Position numbers and translations under genes: made by a program
Source: JBDHWG01 sp039810085
GTDB lineage: Bacteria; Chloroflexota; Anaerolineae; Epilineales; JAHCIE01
Assembly: GCA_039810085.1 (NCBI GenBank)
Contig: JBDHWG010000001.1
Span: 372,001-436,000 of the forward strand
Reading direction: 5' to 3'
Length of the DNA stretch: 64,000 nt
In this document: piece after piece, positions 38,521-47,513 of the stretch
Layout: each line of letters starts with the position of its first letter
Numbering within the stretch: the first letter of the stretch is position 1
The notes under the pieces: generated by a model
What the model was told of the DNA's origin: nothing
The model's input: the letters and a program-made list of their open reading frames with translations, nothing else
Databases searched by the model: none

Positions 38521-39282
38521 ATGGACCCTAAAGGAAAGGTTGCACTGGTCACGGGGGCGTCGATGGGCATCGGGCGCGCCGTGGCGCTGAACCTGGCGCG
38601 AGCCGGGGCGCGCGTCGCCGTCAACTACCGAACGAGTGAGGCCGAGGCCAAAGGCATTCTCGCCGAGATCGAGGCGCAGGGCGGCCAGGGGATGCTTGCC
38701 CAGGCCGACGTGGCCGACGAGGCCGCCATTCGCCGCATGGTGGACGCCGTCGAGGCCAAGTGGGGCGGGCTGGACATTCTCGTCAACAACGCCGCCATCA
38801 CCTACTTCGTGCCGCTGCCCGACCTAGACGCCCTGACCGACGAGATGTGGGACACCCTGTACGCCATCAACGTCAAGGGCGCGTTCTGGTGCGCCCGCGC
38901 CGCGGCGAAGCTCATGCGAAAGGGCGGCAATGGCGGTGTCATCGTCAACCTCGGCTCCGTCGCTGGCGTTACGGGCGATGGCAGCAGCATCGCCTACTGC
39001 GCCAGCAAGGCCGCCGTCCACAGCCTCACCAAGTCGCTGGCCCGCGCCCTTGCCCCGGACATTCGCGTCAACTGCGTCTCGCCCGGCTTCGTGGATACCG
39101 GCTGGCACGCGCGAGGCGTCGGCGAGGAGCAGGCGGCGCGCAACCGCGACAACGCCGCCCGCGTCACGCCGCTGCGCCGCGTCTGCACGCCGCAGGACGT
39201 CAGCAACGCCGTCATGAGCATGATCGAGATGGACTACGTGACCGGCCAGGTGCTCATGGTCAACGGCGGCATCTTTATGTGA
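38521..39282 (+). CDS. Short-chain dehydrogenase/reductase (SDR)
   Basis: The 253-residue protein has the classical SDR motifs: VTGASMGIGRAVALNLA (NAD(P) loop), DILVNNAAITYF (NAG-type), NLGSVAG (catalytic Ser) and SIAYCASKAAVHSL (YxxxK). It ends in TGQVLMVNGGIF, as expected for a tetrameric classical SDR. Substrate is unknown; FabG-like 3-oxoacyl reductases share these motifs. I chose the ATG at 38521, with GGAGG 6 bases upstream, over the frame opening in the family B repeat (38482). It overlaps nothing and is followed after 15 bases by a methyltransferase. Confidence 0.88.
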   Translation: MDPKGKVALVTGASMGIGRAVALNLARAGARVAVNYRTSEAEAKGILAEIEAQGGQGMLAQADVADEAAIRRMVDAVEAKWGGLDILVNNAAITYFVPLPDLDALTDEMWDTLYAINVKGAFWCARAAAKLMRKGGNGGVIVNLGSVAGVTGDGSSIAYCASKAAVHSLTKSLARALAPDIRVNCVSPGFVDTGWHARGVGEEQAARNRDNAARVTPLRRVCTPQDVSNAVMSMIEMDYVTGQVLMVNGGIFM

Positions 39283-39297
39283 TGCGGAGGCACAGCG

Positions 39298-40044
39298 ATG
39301 GACACATCCCCTAACCTGCCCCGCCTCTACCGCGACCTGACCGAGTGGTGGCCCGTCCTGTCCGTGCCGGAGGACTACGCCGAGGAGGCTGCGTTCTACC
39401 GCCGCGTCATCCTCAACGCATCCGGCGCGCCACCGAAAACAGTGCTGGAGCTTGGCTCCGGCGGTGGCAACAACGCCTCGCACCTCAAGCAACACTTCAG
39501 CATGACCCTGGTGGACCTATCGCCGGGGATGCTCGCCGTCAGTGGGCGCCTCAACCCCGAGTGCGAGCATATCCAGGGCGACATGCGCACGGTGCGACTG
39601 GGCCGCCTGTTCGACGCGGTGTTCATCCACGACGCCATCGAGTACATGACCACCGAGGCCGACCTGCGCGCTGCTATCGAAACGGCGTGGACCCACTGCC
39701 GGCCGGGCGGGGTCGCCGTGTTCTGCCCGGATTACGTCCGCGAGGGCTTTAAGCCTTCGACGGACCACGGCGGCCACGACCGGGGCGACCGCCACCTGCG
39801 CTACTTAGACTGGACGTGGGACCCCGACCCGGACGACACGAGCTACATCTCCGACATGGTCTACGTCTTGCGGGAGGGTAACGGCGAGCCAACCGTCATT
39901 CACGATCGCCACACGTGGGGCCTGTTCCGGCGCGACGACTGGCTGCGCTGGCTCGCCGAGGCTGGCTTCCAGGCTGAAGCCGTGCCGTTCGAGCACAGCG
40001 AGGTTCCCGCCGGCTCGACCTACGTCTTCGTCGGCAAGAAGTGA
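39298..40044 (+). CDS. Class I SAM-dependent methyltransferase
   Basis: The 248-residue protein has a SAM-binding core: KTVLELGSGGGNNASHL (motif I), MTLVDLSPGML (post-I acidic), HIQGDMRTVRLG and DAVFIHDAIEYM (motif II/III). This is the generic class I Rossmann fold; there is no clue to the methyl acceptor. It follows the SDR gene after 15 bases with GGAGG upstream of its ATG, so both probably form a small operon. Its C-terminal half has a distinct insert with WDPDPDDTSYISDMVY. Confidence 0.85.
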   Translation: MDTSPNLPRLYRDLTEWWPVLSVPEDYAEEAAFYRRVILNASGAPPKTVLELGSGGGNNASHLKQHFSMTLVDLSPGMLAVSGRLNPECEHIQGDMRTVRLGRLFDAVFIHDAIEYMTTEADLRAAIETAWTHCRPGGVAVFCPDYVREGFKPSTDHGGHDRGDRHLRYLDWTWDPDPDDTSYISDMVYVLREGNGEPTVIHDRHTWGLFRRDDWLRWLAEAGFQAEAVPFEHSEVPAGSTYVFVGKK

Positions 40045-40057
40045 TCGGCATGTCGTA

Positions 40058-40208
40058 GCGGCTTCCAGCCGCCCCGCTGGCCGCCGAATGAATTCCGGCG
40101 GCTGATATGGCAAAGCCTGCTCGAAGCAGGCTGACATAGGCGCATCATGCCCATCCGAGCCTGCCTCGGCAGGCTTCCCAATGGCAGGCACAGAATTCCA
40201 TTCTGTGC
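40058..40208. repeat. Multi-hairpin repeat element (family D), copy 2
   Basis: Successive palindromes: GCGGCT/AGCCGC, GCCGCCGAATGAATTCCGGCGGC, AGCCTGCTCGAAGCAGGCT, AGCCTGCCTCGGCAGGCT and GCACAGAATTCCATTCTGTGC. The order is the reverse complement of the block at 13950-14082, with matching spacers around the two central hairpins. Confidence 0.75.
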
Positions 40209-40269
40209 GTCGCTCACGACGAAACCTCGGGGGCACGCGCGAACATCAGAACGGACGAAGGGGATGAAT

Positions 40270-41274
40270 ATGCGACTAGAGATTGTGCCGTTTGAGGAAG
40301 AGATGGCGCCAGCCGCCGCGGATCTGCTGGCCCAGCGCCATCGGCGTGACCGAGCCGCCCTGCCCATCCTGCCCGCTCGCTTTGAGAATGCGGCCGTCGC
40401 CGAGAATGCCGTGCGCGCCGTCCTGGCCCGCCCGCTGGCCCACGGCGCCGCGGCGGTACGCGACGGTCGGCTGGTCGGCTACATGATTGGGGACATGGAC
40501 CTCGCCGAAATCTGGGGGCGGTCGGGGTGGGTGCGCCTGCCCGGCTGCGCCGTCGCGCCCGACGAGGATGTGGACCTGGTGCGCGACCTATACGCCGCCC
40601 TCGGTCGGCGCTGGCTCGACTTCGGCTGCTTCTCCCACTATGCCGTCGTGTCCCCCGCCGACCCGGCCCTGCTCCACGCCTGGCATAGCCTGACCTTCGG
40701 CATCCAGCAAGTCTACGCCCTGCGGCCGCTGGACGACCTGGACGGCGGTAATGTCGCCCTGCCGTCCGGCGTCGAGATCCGCCGTGCCAAGCCGGACGAC
40801 CGCGCCTTGCTGGCCGACTTCTCCGACATCATCTGGCGGCACCAGGTGCAAGGGCCCGTGTGGGGCATGACGCTGCCAGAGGACGTCGCGGAGATGCGCG
40901 AGGGATGGGCGGAGTTGTTGGACGAGCCCGATTGGACGGTGTGGCTTGCCTTCCTCGATGGGCAGCCGGTCGGCATTCAGGGCTACCACCCCGAGGCGGA
41001 GAGCGACGACGACATGCTCGTGGGCGAGGGGTGCGCCGCGTTGAGCGTCGCAGGAACGCGGGAGGCGGTGCGCGGGCTTGGCATCGGCCAGGCCATGACC
41101 CGGCGTGGGCTGGCGGCGCTCCGCGCGGAGGGCTATCGCGTCTGCCTGGCCGACTGGCGCAGCACCAATCTGTTGTCGTCGCGCTTCTTCCCGCGCCAGG
41201 GTTTTGCGCCTGCCGCCTACCGCCTCAACCGCCTCATCGACAGCCACATCGCCTGGGCGCGGGGAAGCCTATAA
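40270..41274 (+). CDS. GNAT-family N-acetyltransferase
   Basis: The 334-residue protein contains the GNAT signature in its second half: TREAVRGLGIGQAMTRRGLAAL (the R/Q-x-x-G-x-G/A acetyl-CoA loop), followed by YRVCLADWRSTNLLSSRFFPRQGF. The N-terminal half (about 150 residues) may be a second, degenerate GNAT domain. Substrate is unknown. ATGs at 40264 and 40270 are in frame; the AAGGGG box is at the right distance from the one at 40270. The frame upstream of it runs through the family D repeats and is not coding. Confidence 0.82.
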   Translation: MRLEIVPFEEEMAPAAADLLAQRHRRDRAALPILPARFENAAVAENAVRAVLARPLAHGAAAVRDGRLVGYMIGDMDLAEIWGRSGWVRLPGCAVAPDEDVDLVRDLYAALGRRWLDFGCFSHYAVVSPADPALLHAWHSLTFGIQQVYALRPLDDLDGGNVALPSGVEIRRAKPDDRALLADFSDIIWRHQVQGPVWGMTLPEDVAEMREGWAELLDEPDWTVWLAFLDGQPVGIQGYHPEAESDDDMLVGEGCAALSVAGTREAVRGLGIGQAMTRRGLAALRAEGYRVCLADWRSTNLLSSRFFPRQGFAPAAYRLNRLIDSHIAWARGSL

Positions 41275-41300
41275 AGGTAACGCAGAGCGCATGGAAAGGC

Positions 41301-41424
41301 TGTCATTGCGAGCGCGAGCGAAGCAATCTCACGCCCTTATGAGAGTTCCTCTAGAGCAGGAATAGCGCGGCTCTTGCCTACCGAGGGATTGCTTCGTCGT
41401 CCTACCGTCCTCCTCGCAATGACG
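41301..41424. repeat. Family A repeat, single copy
   Basis: TGTCATTGCGAGCGCGAGC at the left and CTCCTCGCAATGACG at the right are mirror ends of the 124-base element; GAAGCAATC and GATTGCTTC pair inside. It ends one base before the stop codon of the YciI-like gene and carries no gene. Confidence 0.8.
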
Positions 41425-41425
41425 C

Positions 41426-41767
41426 TTAGGCGCTCGGCAGGCTGTCGCCGGGGAAGCTGCGCGAAGGGTGAACCTCGTAGACGAAGATGCCGGCGCGGAC
41501 GCCCGGATCATCGTCCATGATCCGCCGCACCTCATCCACCGTCGCGTTGAAGATGCCAATGCCCGATAGCTCGCTGCCATCGCGGATGGGGCAAACAATC
41601 GAGAGCACGCCGGCGGCCCGCAGCTCGAAGTTGCGTCGCCCATGCTCCCAAACAATCTTGTCTCGGTCGGCAGCGTCCACGTTCGGCCCGGCCTTGAGCA
41701 GCACGACACAGTACGGCCTCGTCTTGGTCATCATCTCGCGCATGTCGTCGTCGCTGATGGTCGTCAT
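41426..41767 (-). CDS. YciI-like dimeric alpha/beta-barrel protein
   Basis: The 113-residue protein resembles the YciI/DGPF group: YCVVLLKAGPN, then HGRRNFELRAAGVLSIVCPI, then IGIFNATVDEVRRIMDDDPGVRAGIF with the DDDP/His spacing of that fold. These small dimeric proteins are often of unknown activity; YciI itself has been linked to DNA and peroxide chemistry only tentatively. The ATG at 41767 has AAGGAG 10 bases upstream. It lies 14 bases downstream of the MFS exporter gene and probably shares its transcript. Confidence 0.78.
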   Translation of the reverse strand: MTTISDDDMREMMTKTRPYCVVLLKAGPNVDAADRDKIVWEHGRRNFELRAAGVLSIVCPIRDGSELSGIGIFNATVDEVRRIMDDDPGVRAGIFVYEVHPSRSFPGDSLPSA

Positions 41768-41781
41768 GTCGCAGGTCTCCT

Positions 41782-43014
41782 TTATGCGGTCACTGCCTCT
41801 TCCTGGGCGGGCAGGGCGCGGAAGGCGCGGATCGCCAGGAGCAGCCCGACGAGGGACAGCGCGGCGGCCATGTAGAAGGCGATGCCGGGAATCTGGACGG
41901 AGGCTTCCGGCCGCGTGAAGTGTGCGAACAGCTCCGTCGCCAGCGGCGGGCCGACGATACCCGTCAGGGCGACGAGGCTCGTCAGGGCGCCCTGCACCGC
42001 GCCCTGCTCCGTCGGCCCGACCTGGCGCGAGATGAGGCCCTGGGCGGCGGGGTTCGTGAGGAATGCCAGGCAGGTGGCAACCATGACGACGTACAGCATC
42101 CAGCCCTGGCTCACCAGGCCATAGAAAAAGAAGGCAGCGGCGTTGCTGAGGAGGCCAATGACCATCGCGCGGCGCTCGCCCAGGCGCGGCATCAGCACCC
42201 GCAGCAGCCAGATCTGCACGACAATCGAGACCGCGCCGAACACGGCGAGCGAGATGCCGTTCTGGGCCGTCGTCCAGTCGAAGCGGTACGTCGTGTACAG
42301 CACCCACGTGCTCTGGAGCGCCTGGCCCGCCAGGCTGACGAGAACGATGGTGGCCGTCAGACCCAGCACCACAGGGTAGCGGCCCAGGGCGAGCAGCGAG
42401 CCAACCGGGTTGGCGCGGGACCACGCGAACATCCGGCGGTTCTCAGGGACGAGGGACTCCGGCAGGACGAAGAAACCGTACAGCCAGTTGATGAGGGTCA
42501 GGACGGCGGCGGCGACGAAGGGAGCGCGCGGGCCTAATACGCCGATGATGCCGCCAAGGGCGGGGCCGATGATGAAGCCGACGCCGAACGCCGCCGTGAC
42601 GAGGCCGAAGTTCTGCGCCCGCTTCTCCGGCGGGCTGATGTCGGCGATGTAGGCGTTGCCGACGGTGAAGCTCGCGCCCATGATACCGGCGATGGTGCGG
42701 CCGACGAAGAGCAGCCATAGCGTCGGAGCGACGGCCATGAACAGGTAGTCCACGCCCGCGCCAAACAGCGCCAGTAGGACAACCGGCCGCCGCCCGTAAC
42801 GGTCGCTGAGGCTGCCCATGATGGGGGCGAAAATGAACTGCGCCGCGGCGTATGCCGCCAGCAGCCAGCCGAAGTAGTAGGCGGCGACGCTGAGATCACC
42901 GCCGACCAGCTCGCCGACCAGCTGGGGCAACACGGGGATGATGATGCCCAGGCCCAGCACGTCGATGAGCAGCGTAATGAAGATGAAGATAAGCCCGGCC
43001 TGTCGGTTTCGCAT
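41782..43014 (-). CDS. Tetracycline-resistance-like MFS exporter
   Basis: The 410-residue protein has 12 predicted membrane segments. Its opening, FITLLIDVLGLGIIIPVLP, and the loop GSLSDRYGRRPVVLLALFGAGVDY are characteristic of the TetA/TCR drug:H+ antiporter branch, with the motif-A-type GSLSDRYGRR loop. The second half repeats the six-helix fold. It may export a tetracycline-like drug or another small molecule; substrate is unknown. The YciI-like gene follows downstream. No regulator such as TetR is visible nearby. Confidence 0.85.
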   Translation of the reverse strand: MRNRQAGLIFIFITLLIDVLGLGIIIPVLPQLVGELVGGDLSVAAYYFGWLLAAYAAAQFIFAPIMGSLSDRYGRRPVVLLALFGAGVDYLFMAVAPTLWLLFVGRTIAGIMGASFTVGNAYIADISPPEKRAQNFGLVTAAFGVGFIIGPALGGIIGVLGPRAPFVAAAVLTLINWLYGFFVLPESLVPENRRMFAWSRANPVGSLLALGRYPVVLGLTATIVLVSLAGQALQSTWVLYTTYRFDWTTAQNGISLAVFGAVSIVVQIWLLRVLMPRLGERRAMVIGLLSNAAAFFFYGLVSQGWMLYVVMVATCLAFLTNPAAQGLISRQVGPTEQGAVQGALTSLVALTGIVGPPLATELFAHFTRPEASVQIPGIAFYMAAALSLVGLLLAIRAFRALPAQEEAVTA

Positions 43015-43095
43015 GACGATCTCCCCGCGCGTGAGCTAACGACTTCAGCATATAGAACGTTTAAGTTAGTGGCAACGACGCCCCGATTATTACCC

Positions 43096-43124
43096 TTACC
43101 TAGCGGCCCATTTTATGCTATAAT
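43096..43124 (+). promoter_or_regulatory. Sigma70-type promoter of rsfS
   Basis: A perfect TATAAT at 43119-43124 lies 17 bases after TTACCT at 43096-43101. The ATG at 43153 follows 28 bases later, with GGAGG between. Confidence 0.75.
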
Positions 43125-43152
43125 GATGTCATCCCAATGACACAGGAGGTGT

Positions 43153-43548
43153 ATGTCCTCGCTCCCTGAGGCTCCGGTGACCGGAGCTAACGAGCCAGCC
43201 GCAGAAAGCGGCGCTGACCTGGCCCACGCCATTGTCGATATTCTGGAGGACCGCCAGGCCAGCGATATTGTTCTGATGGACTTGCGCGCGGTATCCTTGC
43301 TGGCCGACTACTTCATTCTCGCCAACGCGGACAGCCGCCGCCAGATGCGGGCACTCCTCGATACGACGACCGAGACTCTCCAAAAGCAGGGCATTCGCCC
43401 ACTACGCGTGGAGGGGACGCCGGACTCCGGCTGGATTATCCTGGACTACGGCAACGTCGTCACGCACCTGTTCGACCCGGAGGCCCGCGCCTTCTACAAG
43501 CTAGAGCAGCTCTGGAAGAACGCCCCCGTCGTCCTGCGCATGCAGTAG
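43153..43548 (+). CDS. rsfS: Ribosome silencing factor RsfS
   Basis: The 131-residue protein contains the RsfS/Iojap core: ILEDRQASDIVLMDLRAVSLLADYF, then ILANADSRRQMRALLD, and the C-terminal GWIILDYGNVVTHLFDPEARAFYKLEQLW. RsfS binds ribosomal protein L14 on the large subunit and blocks subunit joining under nutrient limitation. The N-terminal 20 residues are a poorly conserved extension. The start is ATG with GGAGG 4 bases upstream. Confidence 0.92.
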   Translation: MSSLPEAPVTGANEPAAESGADLAHAIVDILEDRQASDIVLMDLRAVSLLADYFILANADSRRQMRALLDTTTETLQKQGIRPLRVEGTPDSGWIILDYGNVVTHLFDPEARAFYKLEQLWKNAPVVLRMQ

Positions 43549-43654
43549 ACGCGCGTCGTTCCCCCCAGCATAGCATACTGAGACGCCAAGCGGGCGGAAG
43601 GCTGATAAGCCTCCACCAACGCTGTGGCGTTTTGTCGAATCAAACCGCTTCCGC

Positions 43655-43777
43655 GTCATTGCGAGCCTAGCGAAGCAATCCCCTGCCCTTGTAGACGAAC
43701 GTCTAACGCGGCATCAACGTCGCTTTTCACCCGCCGTGGGATTGCTTCGCCGTCCTAACATCCTCCTCGCAATGACG
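43655..43777. repeat. Family A repeat, single copy
   Basis: The 123-base element starts with GTCATTGCGAGCCTAGCG and ends with CCTCGCAATGACGCC, with GAAGCAATC/GATTGCTTC inside. It ends 6 bases before the stop codon of the leftward glycosyltransferase gene. No gene lies in 43549-43783. Confidence 0.8.
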
Positions 43778-43783
43778 CCACTA

Positions 43784-44911
43784 TCACTTGAGCTGCCCCA
43801 GTATGTGGTCCGCAATGTCGAGCGCGGCGCGGGGGCGGCCGGTGCGCTCGGCGCCCCGCCGCAGCACCGCCAGCCGCTCCCGGTCGTGCAGAATCGCCAG
43901 CACCGTGGGTGCGACCATGTCGGCGATGCGCACCTGCACCCCGGCCCCCTCGGCCACCACGTAGTCTGCGTTCCACTCCTCCTGGCCCGGAATCGGGTCG
44001 AACACGACCATCGGCGTTCCGCGCGCCAGCACCTCGCTGGTGATAAGCCCGCCGGCCTTCGAGATCACCAGGTCACTCGCCACAACCAGGTCGTCCACGT
44101 AGTCCACGAAGCCGAGCTTGCGCAGGCGCAGCGTTTTGCCGTCCGCCAGCCCCTCCAATTCCTCCATCAAGTCCTCGCTGCGGCCCGTAGCGATGTAGAG
44201 CGTCCCGTGAATGTCGCTCGCCAGGAGTTGGCTGGCGATGGTATAGACCTTGGCGGGCGCGAGGGCCGCGCCGAATAGGGTGATGACCTGCTCGTCGGGC
44301 GCGAGGTCGTGGCGAGCGCGCGCCTCGGCCACTGTCTTCGGCTGCGCCAGCGCCGGCTTGATGGGGATGCCCGTAACGTGGATGATGTCCGGCGAGACGC
44401 CCAGGCCCGCCATGCTGTCCCGCGTCAGATCGTTCGCCACGAAGTAGGCGTCGATGCCATCGTGGATCCAGTTGCTATGCGCCATGTAGTCGGTGATGAC
44501 CTCGAAGATGGGCTGGTTAATCTTGCCGTCCTTCCGCTCGGCTAGGAGAACCTCCACCGGCAGGAAGTGCGTGCCGACGACGATCTCCGGCGCGTTGGCG
44601 CGCACGAAGTCATCCAGCTTGGTGACGAAGGGCCGCTCGCTCTCGACGCGCAGCCGGTTCGCCGCCGTTACCTTATTCATGTCCGTCAGGTCGGTCGAGT
44701 CGTAGAACGTCTTCCACAGCATCGGCGCTTGCTCGCTGAGGCGGGCGTAGGTCTTCGTGATCAGGCGCTTGAACAGCTTGTTGCCGAAGTCGAACACGTC
44801 GGCGGTCACAACGTCGTGCATCCCGCGCTCGATCAGGGCGTCGCGGATAGCATTGGCGGCGGTCACGTGGCCGCTGCCGAGGGTCGCGTGGATGATGAGG
44901 ACACTCGCCAT
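43784..44911 (-). CDS. MGDG synthase-like glycosyltransferase (GT28)
   Basis: The 375-residue protein resembles processive diacylglycerol glucosyltransferases and MGDG synthases. The N-terminal Rossmann half has LIIHATLGSGHVTAANAI and the TDYMAHSNWIHDG loop; the C-terminal half has VVFDPIPGQEEWNADYVV, the nucleotide-sugar-binding motif, preceded by DLVISKAGGLITSEVLARG. It likely transfers a sugar from a UDP-sugar to diacylglycerol at the cytoplasmic face of the membrane. The ATG at 44911 (GGAGAGG upstream) is preferred over a GTG at 44917. It is the last gene of a four-gene leftward operon with the following three features. Confidence 0.85.
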   Translation of the reverse strand: MASVLIIHATLGSGHVTAANAIRDALIERGMHDVVTADVFDFGNKLFKRLITKTYARLSEQAPMLWKTFYDSTDLTDMNKVTAANRLRVESERPFVTKLDDFVRANAPEIVVGTHFLPVEVLLAERKDGKINQPIFEVITDYMAHSNWIHDGIDAYFVANDLTRDSMAGLGVSPDIIHVTGIPIKPALAQPKTVAEARARHDLAPDEQVITLFGAALAPAKVYTIASQLLASDIHGTLYIATGRSEDLMEELEGLADGKTLRLRKLGFVDYVDDLVVASDLVISKAGGLITSEVLARGTPMVVFDPIPGQEEWNADYVVAEGAGVQVRIADMVAPTVLAILHDRERLAVLRRGAERTGRPRAALDIADHILGQLK

Positions 44912-44942
44912 GGTCACCTCTCCGGTGGTGGATACGAATCGA

Positions 44943-45629
44943 TTACGCGTTGCGCTTGCGGCCGGCCAGTTCGCCGCTCAACTGTCGGGTAACGTCGGCG
45001 ACGAGGACCTCGGTGTTCTCGTCGAAGCGTGTGCCGGTGACGATGCGCCAGCTCCAGTTGCGGATTTCACCGAGCTGGTCGCCCAGCGCCCGGTTCAGGA
45101 CCTCGATGAACAGCCAGCCCCAGAAACCAATCACGAACGCCTGCGGCAAGGTTAGCGCCCGGCTGTTGCTGAGGAAGATAATCACGACGATGAAGCTCCA
45201 GATTTCGAGCAGCCAGCCGAGCGGCACGCCGAAATACGGGAGGAGCGTCAGGAACGCGAACACCAGCGGTGCGCTGCCGAGCAGGATGATGGCGGACGCC
45301 GTCGCGAGCGTCAGGCTGACACCGTAGACGAGCCACGCCAGGAGATCCACCGTCGCGCCCCACACCAGCAGGTTGACGACGTTCAGCACACCGTTCAGCG
45401 CCAGGCTCAAGATGAAGCGCCCGCGCGTCACGCGGTTAGCGAACAGGACCGCGCTCTGGCCGAGGAGCAGTGACGCGCCGGCCAGCGCCCCGACGCCGAG
45501 CACCAGGCCGACGGAGTAGGGTGACGCTCGCACGATGGCAAGGGCCTCAGCGTCGGCGCGCAGGGATAGGGCGATGACGCGCCAGAGCTGGTCCAGGTAG
45601 GCGACGATGGCGTCGAGGACGTTATCCAT
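44943..45629 (-). CDS. Polytopic membrane protein, unknown
   Basis: The 228-residue protein has about five hydrophobic segments between residues 38 and 190 and ends in a basic tail (GELAGRKRNA). No recognisable domain. It overlaps the polysaccharide deacetylase gene by 8 bases and ends 31 bases before the MGDG synthase-like gene, so it belongs to that operon. A role in lipid or glycan handling is inferred from position only. Confidence 0.6.
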   Translation of the reverse strand: MDNVLDAIVAYLDQLWRVIALSLRADAEALAIVRASPYSVGLVLGVGALAGASLLLGQSAVLFANRVTRGRFILSLALNGVLNVVNLLVWGATVDLLAWLVYGVSLTLATASAIILLGSAPLVFAFLTLLPYFGVPLGWLLEIWSFIVVIIFLSNSRALTLPQAFVIGFWGWLFIEVLNRALGDQLGEIRNWSWRIVTGTRFDENTEVLVADVTRQLSGELAGRKRNA

Positions 45630-46368
45630 TCTCCCCTCCCGCAGTGGCGGCTGGACCGGCCTTGCGCGCCCCCCACATCTCGTCGATGGTCACGAAGCGA
45701 TAGCCGTCGTCCTCAAGCCGCCGCAGCAGCTCGTCGGTCAGCCCGGCGATGGGCGGGCCGGGCAAGCTCTCGTGTAGAACGAGGATTGCGCCAGGGCTGA
45801 TCTGGCGCATGACGTCGGTGTACGTCTTCTGCTCGGGCTGAAGCCAGTGCGTCGGCACGACGGTCCACATGACCGTTCGGTAGTCCCACTCGCTCAGACG
45901 GCGCAGCAGCCCCGGCGTGAACCAGCCGAACGGTGGGCGCACGTAGACAAACGCTTCCGGCGCGCTCCCCGTCGCCTCCGCCATGACGTGCTGCGCCCGC
46001 GCCAGGTGCGTCTCGAGCTGGCGCGTCGTCAGCAGCGGGAAGGGGCGGTGGTAGTAGCCGTGCAGCCCCTGGCAGTGGCCCGCTTGCGCGACGGCCTGGA
46101 CAAGGTCCGGGTACTTGTGGGCGTGCAGCCCGATGTTGAAGAACGTCGCCCGCGTCTCGTGCCGCGCCAGCACATCCAGCAGGTCGCCGGTGTCGCGCGG
46201 CCACGGGCCGTCGTCAAAAGTCAGGGCAATCGCGCGCTGCGTCGTGTCGCCAATCCACAGTGCCCCCGATAGCCTGTGCTGGAGGCGGCGGTGCGTCGCC
46301 GCGATGTACGTCGCCGGCGTGAAGTACGTCCGCTCGATCTGGGCGGCGATGCGCAGCGTGCGTCTCAC
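45622..46368 (-). CDS. Polysaccharide deacetylase (NodB/CE4)
   Basis: The 248-residue protein is a carbohydrate esterase family 4 member: ALTFDDGPWP holds the catalytic base and first metal Asp, GLHGYYHRPFPLL the metal His pair, YVRPPFGWF the RPPxG-type motif and ILVLHES a late His. Such enzymes deacetylate N-acetyl-hexosamine polymers such as peptidoglycan or chitin-like glycans. No signal peptide is obvious, but an N-terminal Ile/Ala-rich stretch could tether it. It starts with ATG at 46368, overlapping the upstream hydrolase-like gene by 4 bases (ATGA). Confidence 0.85.
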   Translation of the reverse strand: MRRTLRIAAQIERTYFTPATYIAATHRRLQHRLSGALWIGDTTQRAIALTFDDGPWPRDTGDLLDVLARHETRATFFNIGLHAHKYPDLVQAVAQAGHCQGLHGYYHRPFPLLTTRQLETHLARAQHVMAEATGSAPEAFVYVRPPFGWFTPGLLRRLSEWDYRTVMWTVVPTHWLQPEQKTYTDVMRQISPGAILVLHESLPGPPIAGLTDELLRRLEDDGYRFVTIDEMWGARKAGPAATAGGENG

Positions 46369-47351
46369 GCAGCCACCTTTGGCCGCGGCGACGGGATGCT
46401 CTCGACGCTCTCAGCAATGACCTCGACCGTCCGGTGGACGAACGATTCGCCGTCGGGGAGCTTCGCCGAGCGGCTCATGTAGTCGCCGTGGCCCATGTGC
46501 TTCATCGGCCCCATGCGGATGAACGTGATCTTGCCGCCGCGCACCGCCTGGTTCCACGCCGAGTTCGGGAACAGCCGCCAGCAGCCGGGGTAGATTGTCC
46601 GCCCGACATACTGAATGTGGTCCTTCGAGCCGGATAGGTGCCACACGTGCTGCGCCGCCAGGATGCCCGGATCACTCGTCAGCACACCGCCAATGGAGAC
46701 CACCCACACCGGCGCTTTGATGAGGTTGCGCAGGATTGGCGCTGCGCCGACGGCGATCTGCCCGCCGCCGCTCAGGCCCATCAGGACGACTGGCGCCGGG
46801 TCGCCAAGCTGGTAGCCGTGGCGCACCAGGCTCAGGGCGATCTGTCGCGCCGTCCCGAAATTGTACAGCGGCCCGTAGCGACCGTCGGCGGACGTGGCGA
46901 CCTGGAACAGGTTGCGCACGGTGATGACGGCGAGCAGCGGCATCAGCGGCAAGCGGCGCACCACCCTCGACCACACGCGGTAGAACCCGGCCAGCGGCCG
47001 GTTCTCGGTCAGTGGCGTGTTCGTGGACGAGTACGGGAAGATGTCACGAACGAGAATAGCGCCCGGCAGCCGCGCGTCGAGGGCATCCAGGAACTGCGTC
47101 TCCTTGTCGGTGAGGTAGTTCGGGTCGGACGTGCCGATGCCGGACAGGTAGACGATGTAGTAGCGCGGGACCTCGCCGTGGGTCGGGTCCGGGTCGATGG
47201 GCACGGTCGGCATCTCGGTCGGGCCTTGCACATGGCGGTCCCAGCCGGCCCACCAGCTCAGCGTCTCCAGGGGCGCGATGATGCCGGCCGCCACCACGAG
47301 AATCAGGATGACTATAAGAATGAACAGGATATCGCCGAGGATCGTCGCCAT
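46365..47351 (-). CDS. Alpha/beta-hydrolase-like membrane-anchored protein
   Basis: The 328-residue protein has one N-terminal membrane segment (ILGDILFILIVILILVVAAG) and then an extracytoplasmic or soluble domain. VVLMGLSGGGQIAVGA, a G-x-S-x-G nucleophile elbow, suggests an alpha/beta hydrolase; GHGDYMSRSAKL near the C terminus may hold the His. The start ATG at 47351 has GGAG 10 bases upstream; the frame upstream to 47498 is unsupported. It is the first gene of the leftward operon (hydrolase-like, deacetylase, membrane protein, glycosyltransferase). The substrate may be a lipid or glycan. Confidence 0.7.
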   Translation of the reverse strand: MATILGDILFILIVILILVVAAGIIAPLETLSWWAGWDRHVQGPTEMPTVPIDPDPTHGEVPRYYIVYLSGIGTSDPNYLTDKETQFLDALDARLPGAILVRDIFPYSSTNTPLTENRPLAGFYRVWSRVVRRLPLMPLLAVITVRNLFQVATSADGRYGPLYNFGTARQIALSLVRHGYQLGDPAPVVLMGLSGGGQIAVGAAPILRNLIKAPVWVVSIGGVLTSDPGILAAQHVWHLSGSKDHIQYVGRTIYPGCWRLFPNSAWNQAVRGGKITFIRMGPMKHMGHGDYMSRSAKLPDGESFVHRTVEVIAESVESIPSPRPKVAA

Positions 47352-47513
47352 CGCGCCGGGTCTCCGCCCAGGAAGCCATTCGCCACTACGCCGCCCGCAT
47401 ATCCTGGATTGTAGCACGCCGGACGCGCATCCGCCAACCCGCCCGTTCACACTCGTATTACACTCTGATGACATGCCATTAACAATGGCGCTATACACTC
47501 CAAATCAGTTACG

